From: Pyrocephalus nanus
Taxonomy: Eukaryota > Chordata > Aves > Passeriformes > Tyrannidae
DNA length: 64,000 bases
Assembly: GCA_038380795.1 (NCBI GenBank)
Contig: CM076266.1
Coordinates: 17,458,145-17,522,144, forward strand
Reading direction: 5' to 3'
In this document: one piece after another, positions 26,901-41,900 of the stretch
How the letters are laid out: each line of letters opens with the position of its first letter
Position numbering within the stretch: position 1 is the first letter of the stretch
Notes under the pieces: generated by a model
Seen by the model: only the letters and a program-made list of their open reading frames with translations
Told to the model about the DNA's origin: nothing
The model's database searches: none
Made by a program: the position numbers and the translations under genes

Positions 26901-29900
26901 TTCAGCATCCTTTGGTGGAGAAGTGGGGAAACGTGCTGTTTGTGTAACTAACTCTTGTTAAAACAGTCCCTCTGGTGGTGTTGACTAGCGCAGCTCACAG
27001 TGCTGGCATGACCGGCTTGTTTCTGGACAACGCTGTGCTGAAAGCGTGGAGGGTTGTGTATTCTTTAAAAGTGCTGACTTTCTGTTTGAACAAATGTGTC
27101 AGTAACGTACCTGTGTAGAAATCCTCCTTTGACAAGTTATTTTGTAGGTGTTCTTTCAGAAATAAAAAAACTGATGATTTGTGTAGTCACCTGCGTAGTC
27201 TTATCTGTGCCGTTTAAAGCGTTTATGTGTAATTGCGAACTCTCTGTGTGAAATTTCAGCTTTTTTGATGTCTAGTCAAGATTTTTACATAAATCTGATG
27301 TTGCAAAGTTCAGAGTTCCTTTTCAAGGGGCTGTTCTTAAGGTACTTGTGTTCTTTTGGCAGTATTTGTTGTCGACAAAAAGGCCTTCATTATAAAAGCT
27401 GATAGCAAGATATGGCTCACATTTCTTCTGGGTAAGTAAAAGGAACACATCGGGGGGAAATGCTCTTCTTTTTACCTTCCTTTCTCTGGAATTGTGAACT
27501 GTCAAAATATATTTGGACCTACAGCTTGGAAAAAACACAAAAACATAGCTTATGTTGAAAATGGACAGGAAATAACTTCCTGCCTGGTAACTTTTGTAAA
27601 GCTGTTACTGTAGCAGTTGATGTGGTATCACAGCATTTGAAGGAAAAAAAATTCCAGATATTTATGGATCTCTCCTATTCAGTCATTAATTTCTAGGGGG
27701 GTGAGAAAAAGCAGCAATTCCTATTGAGTAATTTATTCAAAACAGCTTCCTTGAGAAGAATTATGTGTGGAAGAACATACAATTGTAGAGGCATTTAAAT
27801 TCAGATGTTATTTGGGAATATTTTTGAGTAAATAATGAAATGGCTAATGGAGAAAGTCTTGAAAAAAGCACCTGAAGTGTTTGTGAAATTAAATAAGAAA
27901 TGCATTCCTAGGGTCAAGAAATGTTAAGTAATAGCATATTTGTAAGATGCACAGTTATGTGTGCCCTTAAAGCTATTATAGTGAAAGACTGTCATGGTAT
28001 TCCAAAGATGCTGGTATTATTAATCACCCCACCAGTAGTCCTGGTTGCCAAAGGGAGTTTTTTCAGTTTGATGAATTACACTGCAAAGGAATAGCAGGGA
28101 AACAACCCTTAGATTACAAGCTAATTGATGAATAGTGTTCCTGAATTGCTTTACTTACATCTGCTTAGTCAGCATTTCCTAGTCTCATAGTTACTTAAAT
28201 GACATAGAAACGTTAAACTGATGGTCAAAATTAAAAAAATTATTGTCTTTGATTGAAATTTGAGAACAGATTAGGAGAGAGCTTTATGATTTCTGGAATT
28301 TGAATTTGTCTGTGAAACCCAGATAACCACTTAAATACGTCAGGGAGGTATTTACATTCTTAATAGCAGTAAGACCTTAACAGCACATAATGTGATAACA
28401 TACAGCATTTGCAGTAGCAAAGAATGTATATATACTAAATATGAAATAGTGGGGTTTGATTAGTTTTACTGGTATTGGAATATTTGTTGTCATTTTGCTT
28501 AAGCTATAAGGCCTGTGTTTTAAAAACAGGCTCCCACAGCTGGAGCTAGTTTTGTTATAGAGGATGAAATTTTTTCTCATGCAAATTACCTCCAATTTAT
28601 GTGCAGCAATAAAATTGTCAAAAATTTCAAGGACAGTCTTATACTACGCTTTGCCTTCTTATGTTGTGTTTTTCTTTAAATGACTATTGACTTGAGGCCT
28701 TATTCTTGAAGATGTCCTTTTTATGTTGAACAGAATCTCAAAATGGAACAACTTGACTAAGCTGCAGAAGTAGTCCATGCTTGCAGGTTCCTCACTGTTT
28801 CCAGTTTTGCTGTCATCCTACCTCATCACTTTGTGGGTGTTTGCCAAATAGTAGTTCCTTGCACACTTCACATCCTGCTGGGTTACAATATCTCAGTTTT
28901 TGTTGTTCTCTTGGTAAATAAAGCTGAGGAATGGCTTTATTCTTCAGTATTTAATTTCCAGAATTAGAATCCTTTTTAGATGCCATTCATCTTGCTTTTC
29001 TTAGAACAGCACACAGGCAAAAATAGGAAATCTATCAGATTTTACATAATAGCACTAGTCTGCAAAAATATTATCATATGCTTTGCTTTTAGGGATTCTT
29101 AGGTTGAGTGAGAAAATGGCACCTGCAAGTTCTAGTACTTAGTAGCTGTGTAAGTGTTTGTAGCATTAGGACTAGTAGTATTCCCTTCCCAGTAAGGACA
29201 TTAATGGGATCAAAGGATGGTAATTTAAGAGAGCTGATCTGAATGTTTTCCATCAGAAACTAGATTAATGCAATGTGTTGAAAAATGCCGATTTGTACTC
29301 ACAGTGGAAGTCTATGAATTAAGCCCATTGTCTCTTGAAATGTGAGTAATTACATCAATTGCTATGGGATTATAAAAGGTCTTAATTTTGTACTTATAAT
29401 AGAGCGATATTGTGAATTTTTTGTAAAAATGTATATGAAATGCTCCAAAATAACTGTGAATGTATTTACTGTTACTGCATTGACTTTAAATGAAACATTT
29501 AGTGAAGAATAAGATTGAGAGATATTGTTTTCTCGATGAAATAAGTGATATGTTTGAAAGTGAAATGCAATTTCCATATTAATAGATAATTTATTTGCAT
29601 CAATAAAATACTGCACATTTGGTTTATTTGGAACCACATTTGAGATAATGAACAGTACTAGTAGCTAATATGCATTTGACTTTATTGTATATTCTTGAAA
29701 AGTAATCTGTCTTAAAATTGATTTTATTTTTTTTTTATAGCTGAGGTGTGTATATGTGAATCTATTTTAGCATCTAATCTTACTGGGAATCTTAGGAATG
29801 CTGCTGAGAAATTAAATAATGCCCTCTGCCAATGTGCAATTATTAGTCAATAAGTAATAACTAAGAAGGATACAGACTGCTCTGTTTTGTTCCATAGAAT

Positions 29901-32900
29901 TACTGCAAAACATGTTTTTCTTATGGAATATGGTTTGCTGCATTGCTGACATAGCTAATGTGCTTACCCGGAATTCCATGTCAGATCAATATCTGCTTTT
30001 CTGAAAAAGAAATTTGCAGCTTTCCATGAGAACTAATGTAAATGTCCCTGGTATAAAAAAAGCCTGCAGCTCCTGAACCTTTCAGAAGACATTAAGTTCT
30101 GCTTACACCGAGCAATTCTTTGGTGATTTTTTTTTTCTAGAAAGTGTATGTAATAATGTGAAGTTTAAAGTAAAACTCTGAGGTCTTCATTTCCTAACTG
30201 GAATCCAGCCTGGCCTTTGGAAAAACTGCTTCAGTGATGGAAGTGGAGCTTTGTAACTCTTAATGAAGACTACTATGTGAAGTGTTTAGCTTGAGCGAAG
30301 TATTAAATTGTGCAGGCAGGTAGTTTAGAATTTTTTTTCCCTCTTAGGTAATTTTTTTAAAAATTATTTTTATTTTCTGTCTTGCCCAGGGTCACCTTGC
30401 ACATCTTCATATACAAAACTTTAAAATTAGATCATAATGCAACAAACTATGTTTATGAGCCTTGTGGTGACAGTGATAACAAGTGCTGCCATCACCAGCA
30501 CTTCCAGGCTCTGTGCTGGTCTGGGATATATACTAGGAATATCATGTCTGGGTATGTGAACTAGGACATGAAGTGTACTTTAAGTCCACTCCCATTTCAC
30601 ATAAATTTAGTGCTCTTGGAAAGGTGTTTTTTCTTTCCCTTGTTCTTGCTGCCTTCCAGAAGCAGACAACCATACTCTCGTAAAATTCATTCTGAACACA
30701 TGTGCATTCATGAACTCTCCAACTGTCTTCTGCATTGATGTGCAGGCATTGCTTATGTTTTACTCATGTGTAAGCAATTTGATCCATTCCATGTCACCAT
30801 AGCGGCAAGGGCTGTGCCTGGGAATGGGGGCAGTTGTGTGCTGGTCAGCACCCTGGAGAGAGACACGGTGCTCAGCACCTTTCTGGCCCCAGCTGGTTGT
30901 AAGCAGGGCAGGTGATTATGTTCTCCACATTCCCTCTGCTCCATGTAGGCTGTGTGAATAAGAGGGCTCTTCATTAACCATAAAGACTTTAATGGATTGA
31001 AGACAACTAGTCTGCCAGACCTTTCTATGGCAGAAAGCCACTGTGTGCCTAGAGGGCAACCAAGACACCTTCGGTCTAGGAGGAGCACTGTGATCTCCAT
31101 ATATGCCTGCCCATTATCCTTCACTTATGCTGGCTTTGTTTCCATGCTGAGCTCTGTATATGTTGTCAGTGCTGCCCAAGGAAAATGGGGTGATGTCTGC
31201 TCTCTGTGGATCTTGTCATGGTCAAGAGGTCAGAGACATAGACTGTCTGCTAAACCCACTGCTTTGTCATCATTTGTCTTTTCCCTTTGTCTGTCAGATT
31301 ACCTCCCTTATTCTGTACTTATGTGGCAGCAGTGCAGAGAGTCTTCAAATGGACAAAGGGAACCTTACTGCATGCAGAGTCTATCTTTTTTAGCCATTAT
31401 AGTTGCAATTAGATTTGTGTTAGTTGTCACGGTCCATTTGGATTTCGGATATTTACAGCATAATGCAATCTGTAAATTAAAATTTATTTCATGAACTCAT
31501 GGGGAAAGAAAACAAACATAACAAGGGCTCAGTCCACTAACATGGGAATTCACTAACTCAATCACTTAAGGCAAGAGGGGTCGAACTCACAGGTTCTCTA
31601 ATTCACAACTCCTCTTGAAGCTTCTAACCTGTGTACCTCTAAGCAAAATAATTACCTAGATGATGGTGAGAGTGTTCATCCTTCCTTTTTCATCATGGTG
31701 CCGGCATCCCTCTCAAAAGTGTGATCACTTCCCGTGTCAGTATGAAAGCCTCACCAGTCCAGCTGCTTCTGTATCTGCTTCAAAAACTTTTTGGCTAAGA
31801 TGACATAATTTATACCTTCCAACTTGAAAGTTTGATCTGCAGCATTTCCATGAGTTATCAGTTTCTGAGGACACTGCCAGACAATCCACACACAAGGATT
31901 ATGGCTGCAGGAGACAGCAAGCTGCAGGTGATAATGGCTGCATAGTGACTTTTAGCCCTTTCTGGTCACCAGGTCCCCCCTGTTTTTTGCCCTTGCTTTG
32001 GCCTAGCAGTGCTGCTTGTAGTATGCATCAGGCTTGAGATGTGTGTTGGCGAAAATCTGAGCAGGAGTTGAGTGAACAGTCACAGGAGGTGTCATAAAAA
32101 TGCTAAAAATATTTATACTTACTACAGAAATTTCTTGTAATCTGTTCTTGATAGCTGTAATATGTGCATTAAGTGCTGGTGGTCCAACTTGAATGATGCA
32201 GGATATAGGTGGAAAGATTGCCTATTGCTGATTACCACAGCATAATTTCAGATTTTTAGAGACCTGGCCATGAAAGTTAATTCAGATGTTCCTGTTCTTC
32301 TGTTCCTCTGGAGTCTTCAGTACCTTCTGTGCATCTCTGAAATAGTACTGTAATTACTACGATGAATGTGATTTCATGTTCAGTTATTTATTTGAGTAAC
32401 TTCACACCTTTTGTTTCCTTTACAGCTGTTGTAGCAGGAGTCCTACATTGGTAAGGCTCAATTTATTGCTTGCTATTTTAAAATAATAAAAAAATATTTT
32501 TAGACAAGATATTGGGTTAATTTATATTTAGATCTTTCTTCTCAAAACTAAATTGTCTGTAAGCTGAGTAGTTCTGTTCTTGTGAACCTGATGTGACAGG
32601 TGAAATCTGCTTTTCAGGTAGAAAGTTGTTGCTTAATCATTAAATGTCTGCCCTTAAGTTAAAATACATGATAGTATTATATAGCATTATATCTAATACC
32701 ATAATAGAATTTAATAAATACTGTATGGGTTCATATTTTTTCAATTTAAAATTATCTGAATAGAGGGGAATATTGGTATAATATATAAGTTAATTAAAAT
32801 AGCAGTTAGTAAGTAAACTTTGTGTTTTCATTGAATGTTCCTTGGTATCTATGACTTAATACATTCTAATCCTCTTTATTCAGTTTTAATTATTATTATT

Positions 32901-35900
32901 TTTTAACAGGTGTCACATAACAGCTCTATTTGAAAATGACCGTCATTTTTCTCACCTGTCAACACTAGAAAGAGAAATGGCTTTTCGCACGGAAATGGTT
33001 AGATTATGTTTCAGTGGCTGGAAAACTTCTGTCTGTAATGTGATCATGGGCTTCCAAACTTTTTAATATATTCTGGATAAGTGAATATATTGATCTCTTA
33101 CAGCTAACGTGCATTACACTTTTAGATGCAGAGTATTTGTGTGTCTTGTAGTTCATCACTATGAGTGTATTGCTTCACAGTTCACTTTAAGTATAATTTA
33201 AAAGTATGATTCGAAAGGACCTAAAATACAAAAGTGTGCAAGTACCTTATACCTTGCTTTCAGTTTTAGTCTTGTTATTCAGCCTTTTTTTTTTTTTTCT
33301 AAATAATTTATTTATTTAATAAATGTTGGTATATGTATGCACCTTTTGTCTGCTTTTATTTTGAGAATTGTGAAGGGCTATGCTAGTGCATAGATACCAA
33401 CTGAAATGAAAGATTCCAGATATGCTATGAAACAAGGTGAAAGGAAACCCACATTGCTTGTTTCAGTGGCAGTAATAGAAGAGATTTGAGAAACTGAATA
33501 GTCCTCTGGAGTAAGTTTGTCTTGTGCGATGCATTACAAAGTTTGTTTAAAAATGAAGCTTGTATATGGCAGTTCATGAAGCAGAAGTGACCTCTTTATT
33601 TGTAAATAATAATTCTGCTCTCCTGCAGGGTCTTTATTATTCCTACTTCAAGATCATTATTGAGGCACCATCGTTTTGGAATGGAGTATGGGCAATTATG
33701 AATGACAGACTAACAGAATATCCTTTAGTGATTAACACCTTGCAAAGGTTCAATCTTTACCCAGAGGTGAGCTATGTTTTAAAAATAATACCTTCTGTGA
33801 ATCTTCGGTTTCTTTAGCTTTGACTACAAATTTTTAAGAGCTGTTACTCTGGAAAATGTAATTATCAAGATAAGGTGGCTAGTGAAGTGTTGGTTAAATA
33901 CGGAATTTTAGTTCCGGATTTCAAATGATGCAGGTACTTCATACATTGTGATCAGTTTTCAGACTTCAAGTATGTTCAGTCAAATGCGAATGCTTTCTAG
34001 ATCCTAGTATTTTGTGCAGTCCTAAAGTTGCAGTCCAGTTCTGTACTTGTCTTCTTTTGTTCTCTTCACTGACAGCAAGTAGGTTGCTGACATTATGTAC
34101 TTTAGGAAATATGACATATGAGGTATCAGTAGTATGTGACAATAATGACTGCAGTGATACGGGTAGCAAGAGGTTATTTTGTCGTGCATTTTGCGTAGGA
34201 CACACAAAACTAACAGGATGGCCATAAAATCTGTGAGTGGTAATAGTTTACTTAGATGTTGCAAAGGAAATTCCTCTGTGGAAGACTGATTGCTGTTGTT
34301 TTGTACATACTTGATGTTAGACTTTTTACCTGGAAAAATAACATTCTTACTCTTCTAAAAAGAACATGTGTTTAAGTACAGAAATGTTGGAGTCTCTTAT
34401 GGTTTTGCCAGCTTGTCTCAAACATTTTCCAAAGGGAAAATTGCTTTGGTTAAATGTACATTTCTGTAACTCCATGTATCAGCAACAGCTTATTTTTTGG
34501 AGAACCAGCTAATAATGGCTGTAATTATTCAGTACTAGCATTTATAGTCATTCTCCTGATCTGTTGGAGCAGAGCTGCTTTCAGGAACTGTATGTATAAG
34601 AGTTCTTGGCATGTGTGTATTTGTACAAATTACATGTAGGGGTTTAGATTGATTTCTTAATTCCTTGCTCTGGAAGAACTAAATGCTAAATAGATGACTG
34701 ATTTTGTTGCCATATCACTTGTTTTGGGTTTGCTTGTTTGTTTGTTTGTTTTAATTCCAAAGGGATTGCAAATCAGTTGTAGCAATGCCACATTAGGAAC
34801 ATATGCCTTATTTGAATACTAAAAAGTTATTTTCTTTAGCTGAGAAAGATTTATTGACTTCAGCTGTAGACTGACTTTCAAAGATACTGGTCAAATGAAC
34901 TCATTTTGAGAGTCATCAGTATCACCACGAAATATGACTAAGTAAATTAGATGATGAAATCAAAACAAGAGCAATCAGATGTAGTGGCTGACATTCTGTA
35001 AGAACATTAGGTTGATTACTGTGCAAAATGCGTAGGCTTGTCTGTTCGTTCAGATTTTTCTAGGGTTATACAGGCTCATAGAATTTGGTGAGAAGGTATG
35101 AATTCATTCATCTTTTCTGTGCCTATGTGGGCATGCAAAGCAGACAAATAGTCTCCTCTACTCTTTTCAGTAAAATACTGTTTAATGTCTTGCCCTTCTC
35201 GAGTGATTTGGGGGTTTTTTTAAGTGCATTTCTTGAGTACTCTTGTTTCCACATAACTACATTTATAAAACTGTCAATAGGTGCAACTTGACATTTGAAA
35301 TGTTCTCCAGATTTATCTAATTTTACTTATGGTTATAATGCGTGGTGGGAAGATGCATGTGGATTTATTTGTTGGCAGTGAAATGTTTCTGATGTGCAGT
35401 ATCCAGTCATGTTTTCTGAAAGTGTTTCATTTCCTGTATGATATTTTGTGATCTTTCCAGCTCTTTTGACCCATTAGTAGCATTAAGGCTGAAATTTAAT
35501 AAAAAGTTTTTTTGTTTAGTGGATTTCAAAATTCAATTCATCAAAACCAACCTGGAAATCCCATTGCTAAATAGGATGTCAAACCCGTTAAGTAAAACAA
35601 TGCACCTGTATGTACAGGCAGTACTAGCCATGAAAACTTTGAAAGAAGGAAAAGTAAAAAGTAAAATGAGTCTATTGCAATCACCCCATTGTATATGTAA
35701 ATTATAAATATAAGCAGTAAAAAAAACCCTATGGAAAGCAGCAAGGCAGTCTTTTTATTTATACAGTGTTATAGTCCTAGTAAAGTTGATTTTCTAAGTA
35801 TTTGCTGCATAGTCAAGTGGTTCTAGTAATTGTGGTGGCTTCATTTCTGATCCAAAATGGCAGAGAGGTAATGTGTTAATTTCTGTGGTGGAGAGATAAT

Positions 35901-38900
35901 GTGTTAAGTTGGTTCTCTTGCTTTTGTTATTTATGGGACAGTTGATATTTCAGTGTGTGGCAGTGATAATGAAAATCTGAGTTGAAATGAGGAGTGTTGC
36001 AAAGATGTGTGTAGATAGCTTCAAAGTGCTCACTCAAAGGCACCTTGTAAAAAAGATTGACTGTTCTACATATTCTTTTACAGCAGAGGACTGACCTGGT
36101 CTGCAGAGATCTCCTGGGTCTGAGAGCCAGTCTTTGTTTTCCCAAGTTCTGTGTTTTCTGCCTCATCTAATACAGAACAGTAAAAATTCCAGAAACACCA
36201 TTATGCTCTAATTGACCTAGCAATTTTGTACTGCTTACTGATTTGCTTCCCTTTTTATGCCTGTGTTAACTGTTTCATGTAAAGTAGCTTTTGGCGAGAA
36301 ATGTTTGTTTTGCTTGATACCTTTGCTGCTACCTTTTTAGGAAGTATTCACTTGGAACACCTGCAGCAGATATAAACACTTGTGGCATAAAAACTTTAAG
36401 TGGTTAAGATGAGTTGGTTTTGGATTTTTTGTTGGTTTTTTTTTTTTTTTTTGGCGTGGCATTGGTTTAGCAAGAATGGTTTATGTGCTTGGGTAATGTC
36501 AGCTTCAGGGCTGGTGATGCAAATATGCTAGACAGATGTCTCTAAGCTGCCATATGCATTCTGTTGATTATGTACAGAGCACACTCAAGTGATAAGAAGA
36601 AAGATATGGATTTGGTTCCCCAGTCCTGTTGATGCCTGTCTGGAGATGGGGCAGGTGTGCACAGATTCATGTATGCACACATGCACTGTCAGAAGTGCCA
36701 GGGCACACAGATGTTCAGAAAGCTTCCAGGAATTCAGGATAACGTACTTTGCAAGGCACAGTGTTGAGGCAGGGAGCCTTGATCTAGAAGGATGTATTTT
36801 AAATATAAAAGATTTACATTGGGAATGTGTAAAGGCCAAAGATGAAGTGAGCCGTGATGATTGGAGCCCTGGTATTAAAAGTTAATGAATTTTAGAATTG
36901 TAGAACAGTTGTGGTTAGAAGGGATATCTGAAGGTCGTGTAGTCTCAATGCTCTGCTCAAACTAGGGTGAAGCAGAACAGGTTGCTCAGAGTAATCTCCT
37001 TTTAATTTTGTGTATCTCCACTTCTGGGCAGCTTGTTCCAGTGTTTTACCACTCTCAAAGTAAGAAGGTTTTCTCCTGTGTATGAGTGGAATTTCCTGTG
37101 TTTCAGTTTATGCTCATTGTCTCTTCTCTTGTCAACCAAAAAGAGTCTGTCTCAGTCATCTTTATTCTGTGTCCTTCTTGTCCTGGGCAGCCCAGAACTG
37201 AACTCACCACTGGAGATACAGTCTTAACAGTGCTGAATAGAGGGGAAGGGTCACATCTCTTCTCCTGGTGAAGCACAGCTGAGGATGTATTTGGCTTTTT
37301 TTGCAACAGGGCTTATTGCTGACTCAAGGACAAATTGTCCACCAGGACTCACAGGTCCTTTTCTGCAAAACTGCTTTCTAGCTGGTCAGCTCCCAAGTGT
37401 ACTGCTGAACTGCACTGTTCCTCCCCAGTGCAGGGGATTTCCCTTTCATTAGATTCCTGTTGGCCCAGTTCTCCAGCCTGCTGAGATGCAGCACAAGCAT
37501 CAGCCCACTCCTTCCAACGTGTATCATTATCATGCAAACTTTCTGAGGATGTTCTCTTGTACCATCATCTACTCTGAAGATGCAGAACAGAATTGGCACC
37601 AGATAAAGAGAAATATTCACAGCTGTCCCCTTATCTATCAATTCAGTCATCTCAGGAGACTATAAAATTGGGCAGGTGTTAGTTACAAATTTATCTCTGT
37701 AAATTCATGCTGATAGCTTCAAATCACTTTTTTGTCTTTTTTAAGTTTGGAAGTGTTTTCCAAGAGGATTTACTCCATCACATTCTCAGATATGTTCTCT
37801 GTGTTTCCCTATTGCCCTTTTTGAAGATAGAAGTGATATAAAGACTTTTATTAATTGTGTGGGGAAAGACAAGAGAGAATCATCTTTCTTATACGCGTTT
37901 TGTGTGACACAGAGCTGAGGCAGCTAATACTGCAGTGGTGAAACATATTTTCAGTCTGGGAACCCGTGGGTTATAACTTTCAAAGCAGCTCAACTGGAAT
38001 GGCCACATTACTCATTTATGAGCTCTATAAAGTCAGTTATATCCTGACAGAATAGGTTGGTAATGTTATTAACTAACGATTTTGCTGTGAGATGAGTTGT
38101 CATTTTTCTGTGTGTAAAGTTCTGATGTTTTTGATGTATCAGGTGTTGAGATTTAATTGGGTTGTTGTTATAAGGACATTACAACCTTTGCATGGAAAAC
38201 GGAAATGCTGTCTTACATTGCATCTGGAAACTCTTTCTAATGCATACTTAAATTTAACCAATAAAAATTTATTGGAGTAAAACCCTGAAGAATTGGTTTG
38301 TTAATATTCTTGCCAGGTGAAATAAAAATTAATTGGTTTTAATGGATTTAATTTGGCTAACTGTCCTCTGTCAACAAGATCTGAGATTTTAATATCTGAT
38401 AAACAAAAGTACTCTAATGAGGAACCTTCCAGACAATACTGAAATTTCTAGATTGTTAGTTTGTTTTTTTGTTTTTTAATATTGCAGTTTGATGCATGAA
38501 ATTATTTCTGTTGTAAAGCAGGTATAATTCTAGTCTATTCATGAACACTTGGTCTGTGTTGGATAACTTTAGGAAACCTGGGTCAAAAATCCCAAGAATT
38601 TTGAGATAAATTCCAAGTTTAAAAATAATACCAGATGAGGCCGGTTGTCATGACAGGTTACCTTGGGCATTGAGCTAATCTCAGAGTTCCTGTTCAGAAT
38701 CTTCAAATCCTGTTTTCCTCCTAGGTGGTCCTCGCCAGCTGGTATCGCATGTATACTAACCTTATGGATTTCCTTGGTGTCCCAACAAAAACATGTTGGA
38801 CTGTAAACAGAGGAAAAGGGCTTAGTCCTGTTGAAAGCTGTGAGGGTAAGTTGGGTTTTTATTCTGCTTCTTTCCTGGAAGCATATCATTGTGGCTTTAT

Positions 38901-41900
38901 GTGCTTCAGAAATAATAAATACTCCTTTGTCATTGACATGCTTTTTTTGTTGGCTAAACCTGTGTTTTTGTCAGGTTCACAGCATAAGTGAGAAGCATGA
39001 AAAAGAGATACTTTTAAGAACACCGGGGTGAGAATGTGGGCTTTGCTTATTAGTTAGCTCCTCCTACCTGGGTTGAATTCCTATGCTGCACTTCGAAACT
39101 TCATCGTTGTAGTCTAAGCGTTCATGATGTTGGACTGTTACAAAGAATAAGACATCCTAAATGTAATTGGAAGCTGCTATACATGTATTAAATTACTGTA
39201 ACTTCTGAACAATCCCAAATACATTACAAGTTCCTACATTTCAGAATTTACCCTCTGTATTTCCTCCCCTAATTTTAGAGATTTTTTGAGAAATCATATG
39301 TAGTGATTCTGCTGGGAACAGTCCTCTGGCTGTCATGACCTGCTATTCAGCATAAGGATTTCTACCTTATACCTTGATTTTGATGCCAAAGCTTGGACAC
39401 TGCCACTTTTTTGTTTGGGTTTTTTTTTCCACATCTGAAATACTGGCTTGTCAAGTCAGTATTATAGGATAAAAGTACCTTACCAAGAAGCGCTTTCAAG
39501 ACATTCTACAGTAAGTTAAAGCTGAATGATAGATGGTAGCTTGTGAAGTTGTTTCATTTTATCATTTAAAATGCCTTTGTATGTTGACAGGTTAGTATTT
39601 TTCCTTTTCACAAAGGCTGTAACAACTTTCTTCAGAGCTTGAATGGTTCACTTTCTCTAATTTTGTTAGAAGTAATAAGCAGCCAATACATGTACAACTT
39701 TACATTCCTGTTTTTTGTAAGAACAAAACCAAATTAATGAAAACACCAGCTATTGAGACTACCGTGTTTGGTGAGCATATCATCATCCTACTTTAGAGAA
39801 CTGTCTTGCTGTATTTTCAGCAATGGTGAATAATCAGTTTTGCATACGAAACCGAAGCTTTGCTACCATTTTCTTTAATGAATAAGGCTTTTCATGCTGT
39901 TTTGCTGAAATGATTAGAGTCAGGAGGGTTTAAAAAAATAGTGGGAAAGAGAACAACAGCAGAAGCGTGAACACAGAAGTGTCTGTTAATGAAAAAATTG
40001 AAAGACTTGAAATCCTGGAAAATCTCTTTTCTTATAATGAAACAAAGAAAGCCAAGAGCATTGTGTGTGATATGTTTTAAGATGGTTTTACTCCTGCAAG
40101 GGATGGGAAGTGAGCGTCTAGGGAGAACAAACCTGTTCTAAAAAGCTCTATGAAATCAAAATGTAGTCTGTAGAGGATGTTCTTAGTGATGCTTATGCCT
40201 TCTAAACATTGCAGGTTTTTCTCTGCAGTTAATGCGTCCTTCTTGGCTTGTTGTGTTGCTGACTGCCCCACTGCCTTCTCTACCCCTCCTTTTTCTGTGT
40301 TTTCAGAGCTGTGGTCTTCTCATTGAATCTTTGCATTAATGTTGATGGCATTAACTTTTTTTGGTTGTCTTTCTGTAAATATATTACGATAGTGTGCTGA
40401 CTATGTGGTGGGTTGTAAGCAATATGGCCTTTCTTCTATATTTGGTAACATGTGTTAACTGTTTGTTCCTAGGGTTGGGAGACCCCGCTTTCTTTTATGT
40501 TGCTGTGATTTTTCTTTTGAATGGATTAATGATGTCACTGTTCTTCATATACGGTACATACCTCAGGTAAGGCAGTTGAAACTGAGCCATTTAGTTGGTA
40601 CTCGTTCTCCGTTTTGAAAAATATAATTTGAAAATGTGGACATTAAAACATTGTTATTGGATTTTTTTTTTTTTTACAGCAGGAATGCTTTTATTACATA
40701 TATATAGTCACTAAAAGATTACTGAAATAGAGAAGCATTTTTGCTTAAAATAAATGATGATGCTGAAAAAAAATTGCATAAAATTTCAGTGAAGAGGTAT
40801 CTCATTGGTACTACCAGGTTGTGGATAAAACAAGATGCTGTACACGTTTGAAACAGCTTTTGACAGGTTTTTGCTTTTAAAATTGTCGCTGAAGCTCATT
40901 TTTGAACAAAGTTTAAATGACGGTGTACTTTTAGCCAAGACTGGAGTTTTCACAATGCTTTGCCTCAAGTCATATTACATGTCTTTCAATTTCAACTTAA
41001 CTGAGAAGGCAAAATATTTTTTAAGATAATGCATTCTCTGGGATAGATTGCATACACTTCCCTTTTTCTATAAACTTGTGTTAAATTTCTCCTTAAATTT
41101 CAGGAACTGTAATACACTTTCATATAAAAACAGACTCCACATTCAGCAGAAAAGCAGAAGTGGAAATGCTTTTCTGTTTACTTCGTCTCATTGGTTACAT
41201 GACCTCATTGGTTTTGCAAAAAATTAAATGGCAGCTGTGTTTTCTTCTCAGAGATGTAATTGGTTGTTCCCCTCATTTATTCTCTGGCTCCACTGTCTTG
41301 TGGTTTCTTCCTTCTCTCTCTGAAGCATCTGCTGATCATTCAAATAAGAAACAGCACAGAACAGACACTGACAATAGAAAGAAGTGTTTGGGAGTAAAGC
41401 GTCTATGTTTGTATTCTTTAGCATAGGAACTGAGTATCTCATGTTTTGAGGAAGTAGATAGACTTTGAATCTCTGTGCAATTCACTTGTAATGTTTCTCT
41501 TAAGGGAGGTATGTGGAAATCCACATTTTGCATATGAATGTCATTGAAAAATCACTAAGCTCTTCATTTCTCACTACTTTCTTTAGATAGCATGACCTTG
41601 AATTTTGTTTCTGGTTTGGAGTGGTTTTTTTGCAAATTTTTGCTTTATTTTCAAGACTAACATTTTTAATGTTAAGCACATTCTTTTTGTCATTTTGCAT
41701 TATAATGTTGACGCTTTTAGAATTTATGGAATGTAAGGTCGAGTTTTATGTGCAAGAATGCACAACTCCTGAAGATTGTTTTACCACTCAGGTGGTATCT
41801 TAAATCCTCAGATTTTGTACCTAGAATCTACTGATTCTGTTTGACTTGCATATTAGTGATGGGTGAAGGATCTGAGAGGAAATGAAGGGGTTTTTTTGTT

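Noticed and set aside
25706..26961. Many long overlapping open frames on both strands (up to 295 codons)
   Set aside because: They arise because the CpG island lacks AT-rich stop codons. Only the 26,191 frame joins DPY19L1 exons in phase. The longest frame starts from a GTG and runs through the exon 1 donor into the intron.
31046..31060. A further CTCF-like core (tagagggc) in intron 1
   Set aside because: Only the inner core fits; the 5' CA of the consensus is missing, so it is too weak to list as a site.
30753..31494. Frames of 123 (-) and 165 (+) codons in intron 1
   Set aside because: They overlap on opposite strands, lack homology and fit no splice phase with DPY19L1 exons 1 and 2.
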